Assembly: GCA_036498265.1 (NCBI GenBank)
Contig: DASYFT010000010.1
Span: 1-64,000, forward strand
Direction: 5' to 3'
Length of the DNA: 64,000 nt
Source: Palsa-744 sp036498265
Lineage (GTDB): Bacteria; Actinomycetota; Thermoleophilia; Solirubrobacterales; Solirubrobacteraceae
Shown: one piece after another, positions 1 through 7,777 of the stretch
Layout: the number at the start of each line of letters is the position of its first letter
Position numbering within the stretch: position 1 is the first letter of the stretch
Position numbers and translations under genes: made by a program
The notes under the pieces: generated by a model
Told to the model about the DNA's origin: nothing
The model's database searches: none
Seen by the model: the letters and a program-made list of their open reading frames with translations, nothing else

Positions 1-297
1 CACACCACCCACATAACTCCCATTCGACCCCGCACTCGCACACGCCACCGACGACCCCGGCGCATCACCCAACCGGAAATACGACACCAACCCAGCAGTC
101 CCCGACACCGCCGAGCTATACGCAGAAACACCAGGCGAACAGGCGGCGGCAGCGGTCCCGGGCGCTAGGAGGGCACCGGAGAGGGCGACGGCAGCGGCGA
201 CGAGCGCGCCACGAGTCGTGCTGCCGGCGAGGCTGCGGCGTCGCGTCGTCTGCGCTCGCGGCCGGCGGCGGCATCCTGCCGTCCTGCTCCCGCGCAT
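1..297 (-). CDS. Secreted LamG-like (concanavalin fold) protein, N-terminal part only
   Basis: The gene runs off the left edge, so only the first 99 codons are seen. The ATG at 297-295 follows a strong Shine-Dalgarno (AGGAGG, 305-310, 7 nt spacing). The product starts with an Arg-rich n-region, then a hydrophobic stretch (residues about 32-45, with AAAVALSGALL) and an Ala-rich signal peptidase site (TAAAAC). The mature start contains LVSYFRLGDAPGSSVA, typical of the first strands of LamG/concanavalin-like domains in secreted or surface proteins. Codon use changes within the gene: the signal peptide uses C-ending codons, while the mature part (about 1-150) uses many G- and T-ending codons. Binding target and full domain layout cannot be seen. 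Confidence 0.7.
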   Translation of the reverse strand, partial: MRGSRTAGCRRRPRAQTTRRRSLAGSTTRGALVAAAVALSGALLAPGTAAAACSPGVSAYSSAVSGTAGLVSYFRLGDAPGSSVACASAGSNGSYVGGV

Positions 298-304
298 CGT
301 CCCC

Positions 305-331
305 CCTCCTTGACGTGTGGCGCCAAGTGTA
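305..331 (-). promoter_or_regulatory. Likely promoter -10 and ribosome-binding site of the LamG-like gene
   Basis: On the minus strand TACACT (331-326) fits an actinobacterial -10 element. It lies about 29 nt upstream of the ATG, followed by the AGGAGG Shine-Dalgarno at 310-305. No good -35 box is visible upstream. The placement between the rodA stop and this gene supports independent transcription. Confidence 0.35.
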
Positions 332-376
332 GCGCTCTCGAATCCGCCCCCGGCCAGTGCCCGCGGGGCCCCTGCC

Positions 377-1741
377 TCAGGCCCGCCGGACCCCCTCATA
401 CGGTGCTCGCGCCCGGTCGGAGACGACCAGCAGGAGCGCCACCAGCACGAAGTTCATGACCACCGAGGAGCCGCCGTAGGCGACCCAGGGCAGGGTCACG
501 CCGGTGAGCGGGATCACCCGGGTGACGCCGCCGACGATGACGAACACCTGCATCCCGATCACGAACGACAGGCCCGTGGCGAGCAGCTTGGAGAAGGAGT
601 CGCGCGCGAGCACTGCCGTCTTCAGGCCGCGGGCCACCAGCAGCAGGTAGACGAAGAGCAGCGCGGCTCCGCCGACGAGGCCGAGCTCGTTGACGATGAC
701 GGCGTAGATCATGTCGCTTTCGGGAACCGGCAGGATCGGCGGGCCGTGGTGGGCGCCGCGCAGCAGCGATTGGTCGAAGCCGGTGCCCAGGAGCCCCCCG
801 TCGGCCTGCGCGAACAGCGACTGGGCGAGCTGGTAGCTGCCGCCGGGCGTCCGATAGAGGGTCGGGTCGAGCGGGTGCTCCCAGGCGAGCACGCGGGCGT
901 GGACGTGGCCGACGTGTCCGGCCAGGTACCACGCCCCCAGCGCGAACAGGACGAGCCCGATGAACGGGAACGAGAACCGGCCGGTGGCGACGTAGAGCAG
1001 CGCGAGGAAGGCGCCGTAGAACATGAGCGAGGTCCCGAGCTCGCGGGTGAGCAGAAGCGTCGCCATCGCGGCGCCCCACACGATCAGCATCGGGCCGAAC
1101 TGCTTCATCGGCGGGATCGTCAGGCCGAGCACGCGCCGGCCCGCCGTGACGAGGATCTGGCGGTTGTCGCGCAGGTAGCTGGCGAGGAAGATCACGATCG
1201 CGACCTTGCCCAGCTCGGCGGGCTGGAAGGCGACGCTGCCGACGTGGATGTCGAGGTAGGCCCCGTTGACCTGCCGTCCGATCCCGGGCAGGCGTGGCAG
1301 GACCGTCAACCCGATGCCCACCGCGGCGATCGTGTAGCGGTAGCGCTCGAGCACCCCCACGCCCTGCCGGCGCAGGCCGATGATGGTGGCGGCGAAGAGC
1401 ACGAGCCCGAGCACCATCCACTGCGCCTGCTGGCGGGCCAGTACGGGATCGATGCGGTAGACCATCACGATCCCGACGCTTGCGAGCACGGCCACCAGCG
1501 GGAACAGGTAGGGGTCGGCGTGCGGCAGCGCGTAGCGAATCACCGCGTGGCCCGCCAGGCACAGCGCCAGGAAGATGGCGCCGTAGGTCAGCGACACGCT
1601 GGAGGCGTGGTTGAGCGTCAGGTTGGTGGCGGCGCCGGAGGAGCTGTTCTGGGCCTGGATGAAGATCGCCGTGAAGCCGCCGATGACCAGCAGCGCGGAC
1701 GGCAGCAGGCCGAGAAGCTCCCGGTTGCGCGGGCTGAGCAC
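377..1741 (-). CDS. rodA: RodA-type SEDS peptidoglycan glycosyltransferase
   Basis: Polytopic membrane protein of 454 aa that polymerises lipid II into glycan strands, normally with a class B PBP, during elongation. SEDS hallmarks are GSVAFQPAELGKV (about 168-180), a periplasmic loop ending PESDMIYAVIVNELGLVG (about 340-357) and VTRVIPLTGVTLPWVAYGGS (about 406-425). From memory it resembles mycobacterial RodA more than FtsW along its length, including the RNRELL start and the HADPYLFPLVA segment. GTG at 1741 is chosen because it gives the usual short cytoplasmic N-terminus; a longer reading frame upstream has no family similarity. The gene is divergent from the LCP ligase, so the pair is a cell-wall locus. 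Confidence 0.9.
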   Translation of the reverse strand: MLSPRNRELLGLLPSALLVIGGFTAIFIQAQNSSSGAATNLTLNHASSVSLTYGAIFLALCLAGHAVIRYALPHADPYLFPLVAVLASVGIVMVYRIDPVLARQQAQWMVLGLVLFAATIIGLRRQGVGVLERYRYTIAAVGIGLTVLPRLPGIGRQVNGAYLDIHVGSVAFQPAELGKVAIVIFLASYLRDNRQILVTAGRRVLGLTIPPMKQFGPMLIVWGAAMATLLLTRELGTSLMFYGAFLALLYVATGRFSFPFIGLVLFALGAWYLAGHVGHVHARVLAWEHPLDPTLYRTPGGSYQLAQSLFAQADGGLLGTGFDQSLLRGAHHGPPILPVPESDMIYAVIVNELGLVGGAALLFVYLLLVARGLKTAVLARDSFSKLLATGLSFVIGMQVFVIVGGVTRVIPLTGVTLPWVAYGGSSVVMNFVLVALLLVVSDRARAPYEGVRRA

Positions 1742-1868
1742 GCCTCGAGCGTACCCGCCGGCCCGGCGTGCGCACGCCGATCGGGCCGCTACCCTTGTCG
1801 CTGGAGCGCCGGCCCGCGGGCCGCGCGGCCCGTCCATTCCACCATGAGCAGCTGCTCGCCTACACCCG

Positions 1869-3425
1869 ATGGATGACGAGCGCCCGCCCGCCCTGTGGAG
1901 GGGCATGTGGAAGCGCTTCCTCCTCGGCGCCGTCCTGATCGTGGCGCTCAGCGCCGCGGCCAGCGCCACGATCGCACTGAACACCGTCAGCGGCATCGCG
2001 AGCGAGGTGTTCCCGGCGCTCAACAAAATCGACGCGCCCAAGGGGCTGGTGACGCCCGAATACAGCGGCGGCCCCCAGACCTTCCTGGTCCTCGGGACGG
2101 ACCGGCGCGAAGGCTCCAAGAACGCCTTCGACCGCGAAAACCCGCCGCACAGCGACACGATCCTGCTGGTCCGCTTCGACCCCTCCGAGGGCCAGACGTC
2201 GGTGATGTCGATCCCGCGCGATCTGATGGTCAACATCACGACGCGCAGGGGGCAGGTCTACGTCAACGAAAAGATCAACGCGGCCTACACGATCGGGAGC
2301 AGGGAAGGCGGCTCCAAGGCCGGGATCGTGCTGGCGGCGGAGACGATCAAGCGTGAAGTCTTCCCGGGTCTGAGGCTCAACGGGATCATCGACGTGAACT
2401 TCAAGGGCTTCATCAGGGTGGTCGACACGCTGGGCTGCGCCTACGTCAACGTGGACCACCACTACTACAACCAGAACCTGGGCTCGGGCGAAACGAACTA
2501 CACGAGCATCAACCTCCAGCCGGGCTACCAGAAGCTGTGCTACGAAAACGCGCTGGACTACGTGCGCTACCGCCACACCGACTCGGACTTCGTGCGCGTC
2601 GCCCGCCAGCAGGACTTCCTGCGCGACCTGCGGGAGCAGATCAACCTGTCGGACAAGCTCGGTCAGATCGACACCGTGGCCAAGGCGGCCGGACACGCGA
2701 TCGTGCAGGCCGGGTTCAGCGCCTCCGCGGGGCAGCTGATCGAACTGACGAAGCTGATCGCCTTCTCGCAGTCAAAGCCCCTGCGCCAGGTCAGGTTCCA
2801 GACCACCAGCGTCGACGCACGCCTGCGCGGCGGCTCCTACGTCACCTCTACGCAGGCGCTGGAGGCGGCGACGCTGAACACGTTCCTGTACGGCCACGAA
2901 GCGCTGAGCCTCCCGGCGCCCAAGCGAAGCGCATCCTCGAGCTCGAGCCACGGCCGGCACCCGAGCCACCGCGCGCCCGCGAGCTCGCCGGCAGCGCTGG
3001 GCCTCACCGCGACGGGATCCTCCGGGCAGGCCGAAGCGGTCAAAGCCGCGCTCGGGGTGCCGTTCCCGGTCCTCTATCCCACGCTGCAGACGGCGCAGGG
3101 CGAACAGCAGACGGTGCGCCCCTACGCCCTGCGCGATCAGCAGGGCAACCTGCACCGCGCCTACGTGGCGGTCTGGCGCCAGAACACGCTGGGCGGCTAC
3201 TACGACTTCGAGGGCTCCGACTGGCTGAACCCGCCGCTGTTCGCGCACGCCACCACGCGCGTGATCGGCGGGCGCTCCTACCGCTTCGTCAACGACGGCG
3301 CCCACATCCACGTGGTCGGATGGCGCTCAGGGCACGTGCTCTACTGGCTGACCAACACGCTGCTGGAGGACCTCTCCAACACGCAGATGCTGGCGATCGC
3401 GCGCTCGGCGCAGACCCTGCACTGA
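1869..3425 (+). CDS. LytR-CpsA-Psr (LCP) family cell-wall polymer ligase
   Basis: LCP enzymes transfer polyprenyl-phosphate-linked glycopolymers, such as arabinogalactan or teichoic acids, to peptidoglycan outside the cell. The 518-aa protein has a short cytoplasmic N-terminus, one membrane anchor (about 16-37) and an LCP domain (about 68-275). It shows FLVLGTDRREG, the Arg of VMSIPRDLMV (R117) and the downstream YVRYRHTDSDFVRVARQQDF segment that carries the pyrophosphate-binding Arg residues. A Ser/Pro/Ala-rich linker (about 348-372) leads to a C-terminal domain of about 140 aa ending near WLTNTLLEDLSN; its role is unknown, though similar tails occur in actinobacterial LCP proteins. ATG 1869 starts just upstream of the anchor. 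Confidence 0.88.
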   Translation: MDDERPPALWRGMWKRFLLGAVLIVALSAAASATIALNTVSGIASEVFPALNKIDAPKGLVTPEYSGGPQTFLVLGTDRREGSKNAFDRENPPHSDTILLVRFDPSEGQTSVMSIPRDLMVNITTRRGQVYVNEKINAAYTIGSREGGSKAGIVLAAETIKREVFPGLRLNGIIDVNFKGFIRVVDTLGCAYVNVDHHYYNQNLGSGETNYTSINLQPGYQKLCYENALDYVRYRHTDSDFVRVARQQDFLRDLREQINLSDKLGQIDTVAKAAGHAIVQAGFSASAGQLIELTKLIAFSQSKPLRQVRFQTTSVDARLRGGSYVTSTQALEAATLNTFLYGHEALSLPAPKRSASSSSSHGRHPSHRAPASSPAALGLTATGSSGQAEAVKAALGVPFPVLYPTLQTAQGEQQTVRPYALRDQQGNLHRAYVAVWRQNTLGGYYDFEGSDWLNPPLFAHATTRVIGGRSYRFVNDGAHIHVVGWRSGHVLYWLTNTLLEDLSNTQMLAIARSAQTLH

Positions 3426-3427
3426 CC

Positions 3428-3853
3428 TCAGCCGGCGGCTGCGCGCCCGCCGGCCTCGGCCTCGTCGAGGGCGGCGTTGACGAGCGAGTCGGCGCGCGCG
3501 TTCTGGGCCCGCGGGACCGTGCGGATCGACCAGCGGTCGAATGAGCGCAGCGCGGCCATGGCCTGCTGGTGGAGCGGTCGCATGGCCTCGTGCTTGACCT
3601 TGTAGAGCCCCTGCACCTGCTTGGCGATCAGCTCGGAGTCGCCGACGATCTCCACCTCGCTGGCGCCGAGCTCGCGTGCGCGCTGCAGTCCGAGCAGGAG
3701 CGCGCGGTACTCGGCGACGTTGTTGGTGGCGCGGCCGATCGGCTCGGCGTGCTCGTCGATGACCTCGCCGGAGGGCGTGCTGATGACGCTGGCGGCGGCC
3801 GCCGGGCCGGGGTTGCCGCGTGCGCCGCCGTCCACGTGCACGATCGCCTTCAT
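3428..3853 (-). CDS. Ribonuclease H-like protein (RNase HI fold)
   Basis: This 141-aa protein is a compact RNase H domain expected to cut the RNA strand of RNA/DNA hybrids. The first strand carries VHVDGGARGNPGPAAAASVI with catalytic D8. E48 (NNVAEYRALL), D72 (IVGDSELIAKQ) and D122 (NARADSLVN) complete the acidic set. The last Asp sits in the NxxAD motif typical of the stand-alone actinobacterial RnhA-like family rather than E. coli RnhA. It converges on the LCP gene with two bases between them. A type 2 enzyme (rnhB) is also in this window. Biological substrate is inferred from the family. Confidence 0.88.
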   Translation of the reverse strand: MKAIVHVDGGARGNPGPAAAASVISTPSGEVIDEHAEPIGRATNNVAEYRALLLGLQRARELGASEVEIVGDSELIAKQVQGLYKVKHEAMRPLHQQAMAALRSFDRWSIRTVPRAQNARADSLVNAALDEAEAGGRAAAG

Positions 3854-3902
3854 CGCCGCGCGGGCGGCGGGCAGCAGGCCATCGGAGCGGGCCGGCGGTC
3901 GC

Positions 3903-4133
3903 TCAGACGCGGGCGAGCGCCGGAAGGTCGCCGGGGACGCGGGCGCGGCGACGGTCGCGCACGATGCGCCGCTGGGGGCCGTTCGGCGAGGCGCCGGAGC
4001 GCCCCTGGCGTGCCCGCCGGTCGAAGTGGCGCCGGTCGACGATGACGGTGACGTTGTCCTCGTCCCTGTAGTGCTCGACGAGCTTCGGATAGAGCTCGTC
4101 GGCGAGCGGCCTGGGTACGACGCAGTAGATCAT
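3903..4133 (-). CDS. Small conserved protein of unknown function
   Basis: A 76-aa basic protein. The N-terminal half (MIYCVVPRPLADELY, NVTVIVDRRHFDRR) looks like a small alpha/beta fold, and the C-terminal half is very Arg-rich and ends in a DRRRARVPGDLP motif. I believe similar short proteins with a VIVDRR core occur in other Solirubrobacterales, but I cannot assign a function. The charged tail could bind nucleic acid (inference). It lies between the RNase H and a two-CxxC protein on the same strand. Confidence 0.6.
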   Translation of the reverse strand: MIYCVVPRPLADELYPKLVEHYRDEDNVTVIVDRRHFDRRARQGRSGASPNGPQRRIVRDRRRARVPGDLPALARV

Positions 4134-4194
4134 CTCCGGCGTGATCTTACTCCGCGCGCCGGGATCCGCAAGCGAAGAAAGTCTAGGTACACCC

Positions 4195-4968
4195 CTACGC
4201 GGGCGACAGCGACACGCGGCCGGCGTCGTCGGCGCCGGCGTTGCCCTGCCGCTCCTCGCGGCTGAGCTCGTCGAGCTCGGTTCCCTGCGCCGCGACGCGT
4301 GCTCCGGTCTCCGGTTCGTCGAGGTCGACCTCGTAGCGGTACCAGCAGAGCTCCCAGGCGACGAGGATGCGCACGACGCTGGCGGCGTGCTCGGCGGCGC
4401 GGACGCTGACCTCGGGTGAGCCCAGCGAGCGGGCTACGCCGGCGACGCGGCGGGGGTGCTCGCTGGCGTTGAAGGCCGCGACGGCGAGCTCCAGCGCCGA
4501 CGGTGGCTCGGCGCTGCTGGTGCCCGCGCCTGCGATCTCATCGGAGCCGGGCGCCGCCGCCCGCGCGGCGTGAGCCGGCGCGGCGGTGCCGGGCTGGGGC
4601 TCCAGGAAGTCGAAGGGTGCGGGCTCGCCGGCTTCCTCGAGGCCGGCTTCGTAGCCGCGGCCGTCGGCGCGCGCCCGGGCAGCCTCGGCGGTGCCGGGGC
4701 GGGCCCGCTGGCGCGGCCTGAACTGGACGGCCAGCCGGTCGAGCAGCGAGCGTCCCCTGCGGGGGCGAAGCGGTGGCAGGCTGAGCGACTGCTCCTCTGA
4801 CTCCCGCTGCCAGCCCTCGTGCACGGCACGCGGCGCGCACAGCTCGCAGACGGTCAGCCGCCGTCCGGTGGCGAGGAACACGTCTGCCTGCTCGCCGCGG
4901 AGCAGCCTGCGCTCGCAGACGTCGCAGGCGACGTCGGGCTGCGATGTGACGATGGTGCGTGTTGTCAT
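4195..4968 (-). CDS. Conserved protein with an N-terminal two-CxxC zinc-knuckle-like motif
   Basis: 257 aa from ATG 4968, chosen because the first conserved-looking residues (MTTRTIVTSQPDVACDVC) begin there; no clear Shine-Dalgarno is present. Four cysteines form two CxxC pairs (C15/C18 and C41/C44), a likely zinc site. The middle is low complexity and Ala/Pro/Arg-rich. The C-terminal part (about 165-225) is an ordered, probably helical segment containing ALELAVAAFNASEHPRRVAG and WELCWYRYEVDL. I recognise this arrangement as a hypothetical family of the Thermoleophilia, but no role is known to me. Confidence 0.6.
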   Translation of the reverse strand: MTTRTIVTSQPDVACDVCERRLLRGEQADVFLATGRRLTVCELCAPRAVHEGWQRESEEQSLSLPPLRPRRGRSLLDRLAVQFRPRQRARPGTAEAARARADGRGYEAGLEEAGEPAPFDFLEPQPGTAAPAHAARAAAPGSDEIAGAGTSSAEPPSALELAVAAFNASEHPRRVAGVARSLGSPEVSVRAAEHAASVVRILVAWELCWYRYEVDLDEPETGARVAAQGTELDELSREERQGNAGADDAGRVSLSPA

Positions 4969-5016
4969 GTCGTGAAGGAGGGTAGCCGGGCGCGCCCGAA
5001 GGCGCACCGCGCCTCG

Positions 5017-7089
5017 TCAGGCGTGCGTGGCGGCCCGCTCCTCGCCGGCCTGCTCGACGACCTTCTGCGCCAGGTGCCCGGGGACCTCCTCGTAGCGCAG
5101 GAACTCGAGCGTGTAGTCGCCCTGGCCCTGGGTTATGGAGCGCAGGTCGGGGGCGTAGGCGAGCATCTCGGCCATGGGGACCTCGGCCTTGATCTCGGTC
5201 ATGGGGCCGACGGGCTCCATGCCCTGCGGGCGCCCGCGCCGGCTGTTGAGGTCGCCGATGACGTCGCCGACGCAGTCCTCGGGAACCGACAGCGTGACGA
5301 GCATGATCGGCTCCAGCAGCACGGGGTCGGCCTGCTCGAGCGCCTGTTTCATGGCGTGCAGGCCGGCGAGCTTGAACGCGATCTCCGAGGAGTCGACCGA
5401 GTGGTACTGGCCGTCGAACAGCCGCACCCGCACGTCCTTCACCGGATAGCCCGCGAGCACGCCCGAGCCCATCGCCTCGCGCACGCCCTTCTCGACGGCC
5501 GGGATGAAGGAGCTCGGGATCACGCCGCCCTTGATCTTGTCGACGAACTCGAAGCCCTCGCCCGCCGGCAGCGGCTCGATCTCGATGTGGCAGTCGCCGA
5601 ACTGGCCGCGGCCGCCGGACTGCTTCTTGTGCCGGCCGTGCGCTGTGGCGCTGCCACGGATGGTCTCCTGGTAGGGCACCCGCGGGGGCTTGAGCGTGAC
5701 CTCGACGCCGAAGCGGTCGCGCAGGCGGTCGAGGATGACTTCGACGTGGACCTGGGAGAGCCCCGCGACGATCTGCTCGCCGGTCTGCTGGTCGCGGTGC
5801 AAGTCGATGGTGGGGTCCTCCTCCTGCAGCCGGCGCAGGGAGGAGACGACCTTGTCCTCGTCCCCCCTGCTCTTGGGCTCGACCGCGAAGGCCATCACGG
5901 GCGCGGGCAGCTTCAGGCGCGGCATCGCGATCCGCTCGTCGCGGGCGGCCAGCCAGTCGCCGGCGCGGGTCTCCTTGAGCTTGGCCACGGCGCCGATGTC
6001 CCCGGGTCCGAACTCGGCGACGTGCTCGACGTCCTTGCCGGCGAACAGCAGCAGCTGCCCCAGGCGCTCCTTGACGTGGGCGCGGGTGTTGAGCACCTGG
6101 CTGTCGCCGCGCATCACCCCCTGGTAGACGCGCAGAAGGTTGATGCGACCGGCGAACGGGTCGGCCCTGGTCTTGAAGACGTAGGCGAACAGCTCGCCGT
6201 CCTCGGTCGGCGAGAGCTCGATGTCGCCGACCTGAAGCGTGCCGTGCTTGACCGGCGAGGGCAGGTCCTCGACGATCGCGTCGAGCAGCCGCGAGGTGCC
6301 GAGGTTGCGCGTGGCCACCCCGCAGACCACCGGGAAGATCTTGCCGTGGTTGGTGCCCTCCTTGAGCGCGCCGACGATCTCCTCGTGGGAGATCTCCTCG
6401 CCCTCGAGGTAGCGCTCCATGAGCGCGTCGGAGACTTCGGAGACCTCGTCCATGAGCTTCTCGCGGTATTCCTCGGCCCGCTCCGCCTCGCCGTCCGGGA
6501 TCGGCATCTCGCTCCAGCCGCCACGGTCGGCGGAGTCCTGGCGGAAGGCCTTCATGTCTACGAGGTCGATCACGCCCTGCAGGTCGTGCTCGGAGCCGAT
6601 CGGGATCTCGGTGGCGACCACGTGGGGCCCGAAGGCGCCCTTGAGCTGGTCGAGCGAGCGGAAGAAGTCGGCGCGCTCGCGGTCGAGCATGTTCACGAAC
6701 AGCAGCCGCGCGATGTCCAGCTCGGCCGCGCGCGCCCACAGACGGGTCGTGGACACCTCCACCCCCATGACGGCGTTGATCACGAACACCGCCGACTCGC
6801 ACACCCGCAGGGCGCCGAGCGCGTCCGCCACGAAGCTCGGGTCACCGGGCGTGTCCAGCAGGTTGATCTTGCGCCCCTGCCAGTCGAAGGAGGAGAGCGC
6901 CGCCGAGATCGACATCTGCCGCGCCTGCTCGTCCGAGTCGGCGTCGGAGACGGTCGTGTGGTCCGGCACGCTGCCCAGCCGGGTGCTCGCGCCGGCCTCG
7001 AACAGGAGCGCCTCGTGCAGCGACGTCTTCCCGGACCCTCGATGTCCGACGAGGGCGACATTGCGAATCCGGTCCGCTGCGGCGTGCAT
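5017..7089 (-). CDS. Elongation factor G-like translational GTPase
   Basis: 690 aa with the five-domain layout of EF-G: G domain (1-270), domain II, then domains III-V with a C-terminal EF-G fold (LEPIMLVTLSVPEDCVGDVIG, RRGRPQGMEP). It belongs to the EF-G-2/FusA2-like group, not canonical fusA, which normally sits in the str operon with tuf. The G1 loop is GHRGSGKT (15-22), G3 is DTPGD (79-83) instead of DTPGH, and G4 is NMLD (133-136) instead of NKxD. ATG 7089 is preferred because GGAAGGAG lies six bases upstream; ATG 7095 touches that site. Its role in translation or stress is not established. Confidence 0.85.
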   Translation of the reverse strand: MHAAADRIRNVALVGHRGSGKTSLHEALLFEAGASTRLGSVPDHTTVSDADSDEQARQMSISAALSSFDWQGRKINLLDTPGDPSFVADALGALRVCESAVFVINAVMGVEVSTTRLWARAAELDIARLLFVNMLDRERADFFRSLDQLKGAFGPHVVATEIPIGSEHDLQGVIDLVDMKAFRQDSADRGGWSEMPIPDGEAERAEEYREKLMDEVSEVSDALMERYLEGEEISHEEIVGALKEGTNHGKIFPVVCGVATRNLGTSRLLDAIVEDLPSPVKHGTLQVGDIELSPTEDGELFAYVFKTRADPFAGRINLLRVYQGVMRGDSQVLNTRAHVKERLGQLLLFAGKDVEHVAEFGPGDIGAVAKLKETRAGDWLAARDERIAMPRLKLPAPVMAFAVEPKSRGDEDKVVSSLRRLQEEDPTIDLHRDQQTGEQIVAGLSQVHVEVILDRLRDRFGVEVTLKPPRVPYQETIRGSATAHGRHKKQSGGRGQFGDCHIEIEPLPAGEGFEFVDKIKGGVIPSSFIPAVEKGVREAMGSGVLAGYPVKDVRVRLFDGQYHSVDSSEIAFKLAGLHAMKQALEQADPVLLEPIMLVTLSVPEDCVGDVIGDLNSRRGRPQGMEPVGPMTEIKAEVPMAEMLAYAPDLRSITQGQGDYTLEFLRYEEVPGHLAQKVVEQAGEERAATHA

Positions 7090-7265
7090 TGGCATCTCCT
7101 TCCTAGGGTGCGCAAGACCATACCGCCGGGATTCGGCCAGGTCCAGACGTGCCGCGAGTGCTCCCGCTCCTTCCGTCACCCCGTCCCACGACGGTCCGGC
7201 GAAAGTCGCTGGACCTCGGGGAGCCGGGCCTGGCGACACCTCGCCGCGTTGCGTACACTGGAATC

Positions 7266-7317
7266 GAGCGATGAGGCTCGCTCTATAACCGCGGTCCCAG
7301 CCGCTGATGGCCTCTAC
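7266..7317 (+). ncRNA. Fluoride riboswitch (crcB motif)
   Basis: The segment begins GAGCGATGAGGCTCGCTC, continues with ATAACCGCGG and ends GCCGCTGATGGCCTCTAC. This matches the fluoride aptamer known from Thermotoga petrophila: a 5' GATGAGGC strand, an internal stem (here GCGG/CCGC) and the conserved 3' TGATGGCCTCTAC. GAGGCT pairs with GGCCTC to form P1. It lies 75 nt upstream of crcB/fluC on the same strand, which is the expected genetic context. A TACACT -10 element lies just upstream (7254-7259). Fluoride binding should raise expression of the exporter. Confidence 0.93.
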
Positions 7318-7342
7318 GGAACGTCAACCACTTTCGTGGAGG
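7311..7342 (+). promoter_or_regulatory. Putative riboswitch expression platform sequestering a ribosome-binding site
   Basis: The 3' strand of the aptamer (CCTCTAC, 7311-7317) is complementary, with one G-U pair, to GTGGAGG (7336-7342), the Shine-Dalgarno of the following leader ORF. When the aptamer is not folded, this strand could pair with and hide the ribosome-binding site; when fluoride is bound it is held in P1. A short CCAC/GTGG hairpin (7328-7339) could add to the block. This is inference from base complementarity. Confidence 0.55.
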
Positions 7343-7348
7343 TCAGGT

Positions 7349-7396
7349 ATGGAGTCTCATCTGTTTCCAGTCACGTTTGCCGGTGGCTGCACGTGA
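7349..7396 (+). CDS. 15-aa leader ORF overlapping the crcB start
   Basis: ATG 7349 follows GGAGG (7338-7342) with six bases of spacing, the best ribosome-binding site in the leader. It encodes MESHLFPVTFAGGCT and stops with TGA at 7394-7396. That stop overlaps the GTG of crcB (7393-7395) as GTGA. crcB itself has no good Shine-Dalgarno, so its translation is probably coupled to this leader. Translation of the peptide and any role of its sequence are not shown. Confidence 0.5.
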   Translation: MESHLFPVTFAGGCT

Positions 7397-7746
7397 CGGT
7401 CCTTCTCGTTGCCATCGCCGGGGCGTTCGGGGTGCTGGGCCGCTACGGGCTTTCCTCCATCGTCCACGGCGACGCCCTGCCGTGGACCACGCTCGCGATC
7501 AACGTCGTCGGGTCGTTCCTGCTCGGGATGCTGGTCGTCGCACATTGGACCTCAGCCGAGTTGCGCACGACGCTCGGCGTCGGCTTCCTGGGCGGCTTCA
7601 CGACCTTCTCGACGTTCTCTGTGCAGGCGTTCCTCGACCTGGAGGCCGGGGAGCCCGTGCGAGCCGCGGTGCTGGTCCTCGTCACTGTGCTCGGCGGACT
7701 CGCCGCCGCCGCCGCCGGGTACTTCCTGGGGCGCGCGATCTTCTAG
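7393..7746 (+). CDS. crcB: Fluoride ion transporter CrcB/FluC
   Basis: 117-aa membrane protein that exports fluoride as a dual-topology dimer. It has four hydrophobic segments (about 3-21, 33-50, 62-80, 92-115). The signature NVVGSFLLGML (37-47, with the conserved Asn) and GFLGGFTTFSTFS (64-76, the Phe-box and Thr-rich ion path) are complete. GTG 7393 is chosen because the family begins with a short MTVLLVAIAG-like segment; upstream in-frame codons are inside the leader. The gene sits directly behind a fluoride riboswitch, which confirms the substrate. Confidence 0.95.
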   Translation: MTVLLVAIAGAFGVLGRYGLSSIVHGDALPWTTLAINVVGSFLLGMLVVAHWTSAELRTTLGVGFLGGFTTFSTFSVQAFLDLEAGEPVRAAVLVLVTVLGGLAAAAAGYFLGRAIF

Positions 7747-7748
7747 CG

Positions 7749-7769
7749 CCGAGTCGCCGCGCGGCTCGG
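7749..7769. terminator. Hairpin between convergent crcB and whiG
   Basis: CCGAGTCGC (7749-7757) pairs with GCGGCTCGG (7761-7769): nine base pairs including one G-U, with a three-base loop. It fills the 31-nt gap between two convergent stops and could serve both directions. There is no T-tract on either side, as is usual for actinobacterial terminators. Confidence 0.5.
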
Positions 7770-7777
7770 GATGCCCC

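Noticed and set aside
317..1876. Long plus-strand reading frame opposite rodA
   Set aside because: It is an antisense product of GC-rich codon bias; the translated sequence is rich in Arg, Gly, Gln and His with no family features, whereas the minus strand gives a clear SEDS protein.
1844..1876. Ten-codon ORF (MSSCSPTPDG) overlapping the LCP start
   Set aside because: No ribosome-binding site precedes it, and the overlap is easily due to chance, unlike the leader ORF of crcB.
4819..7392. Long open frame in front of and in phase with crcB
   Set aside because: It lies antisense to the EF-G-like gene and crosses the riboswitch; FluC proteins start where the GTG at 7393 is placed.
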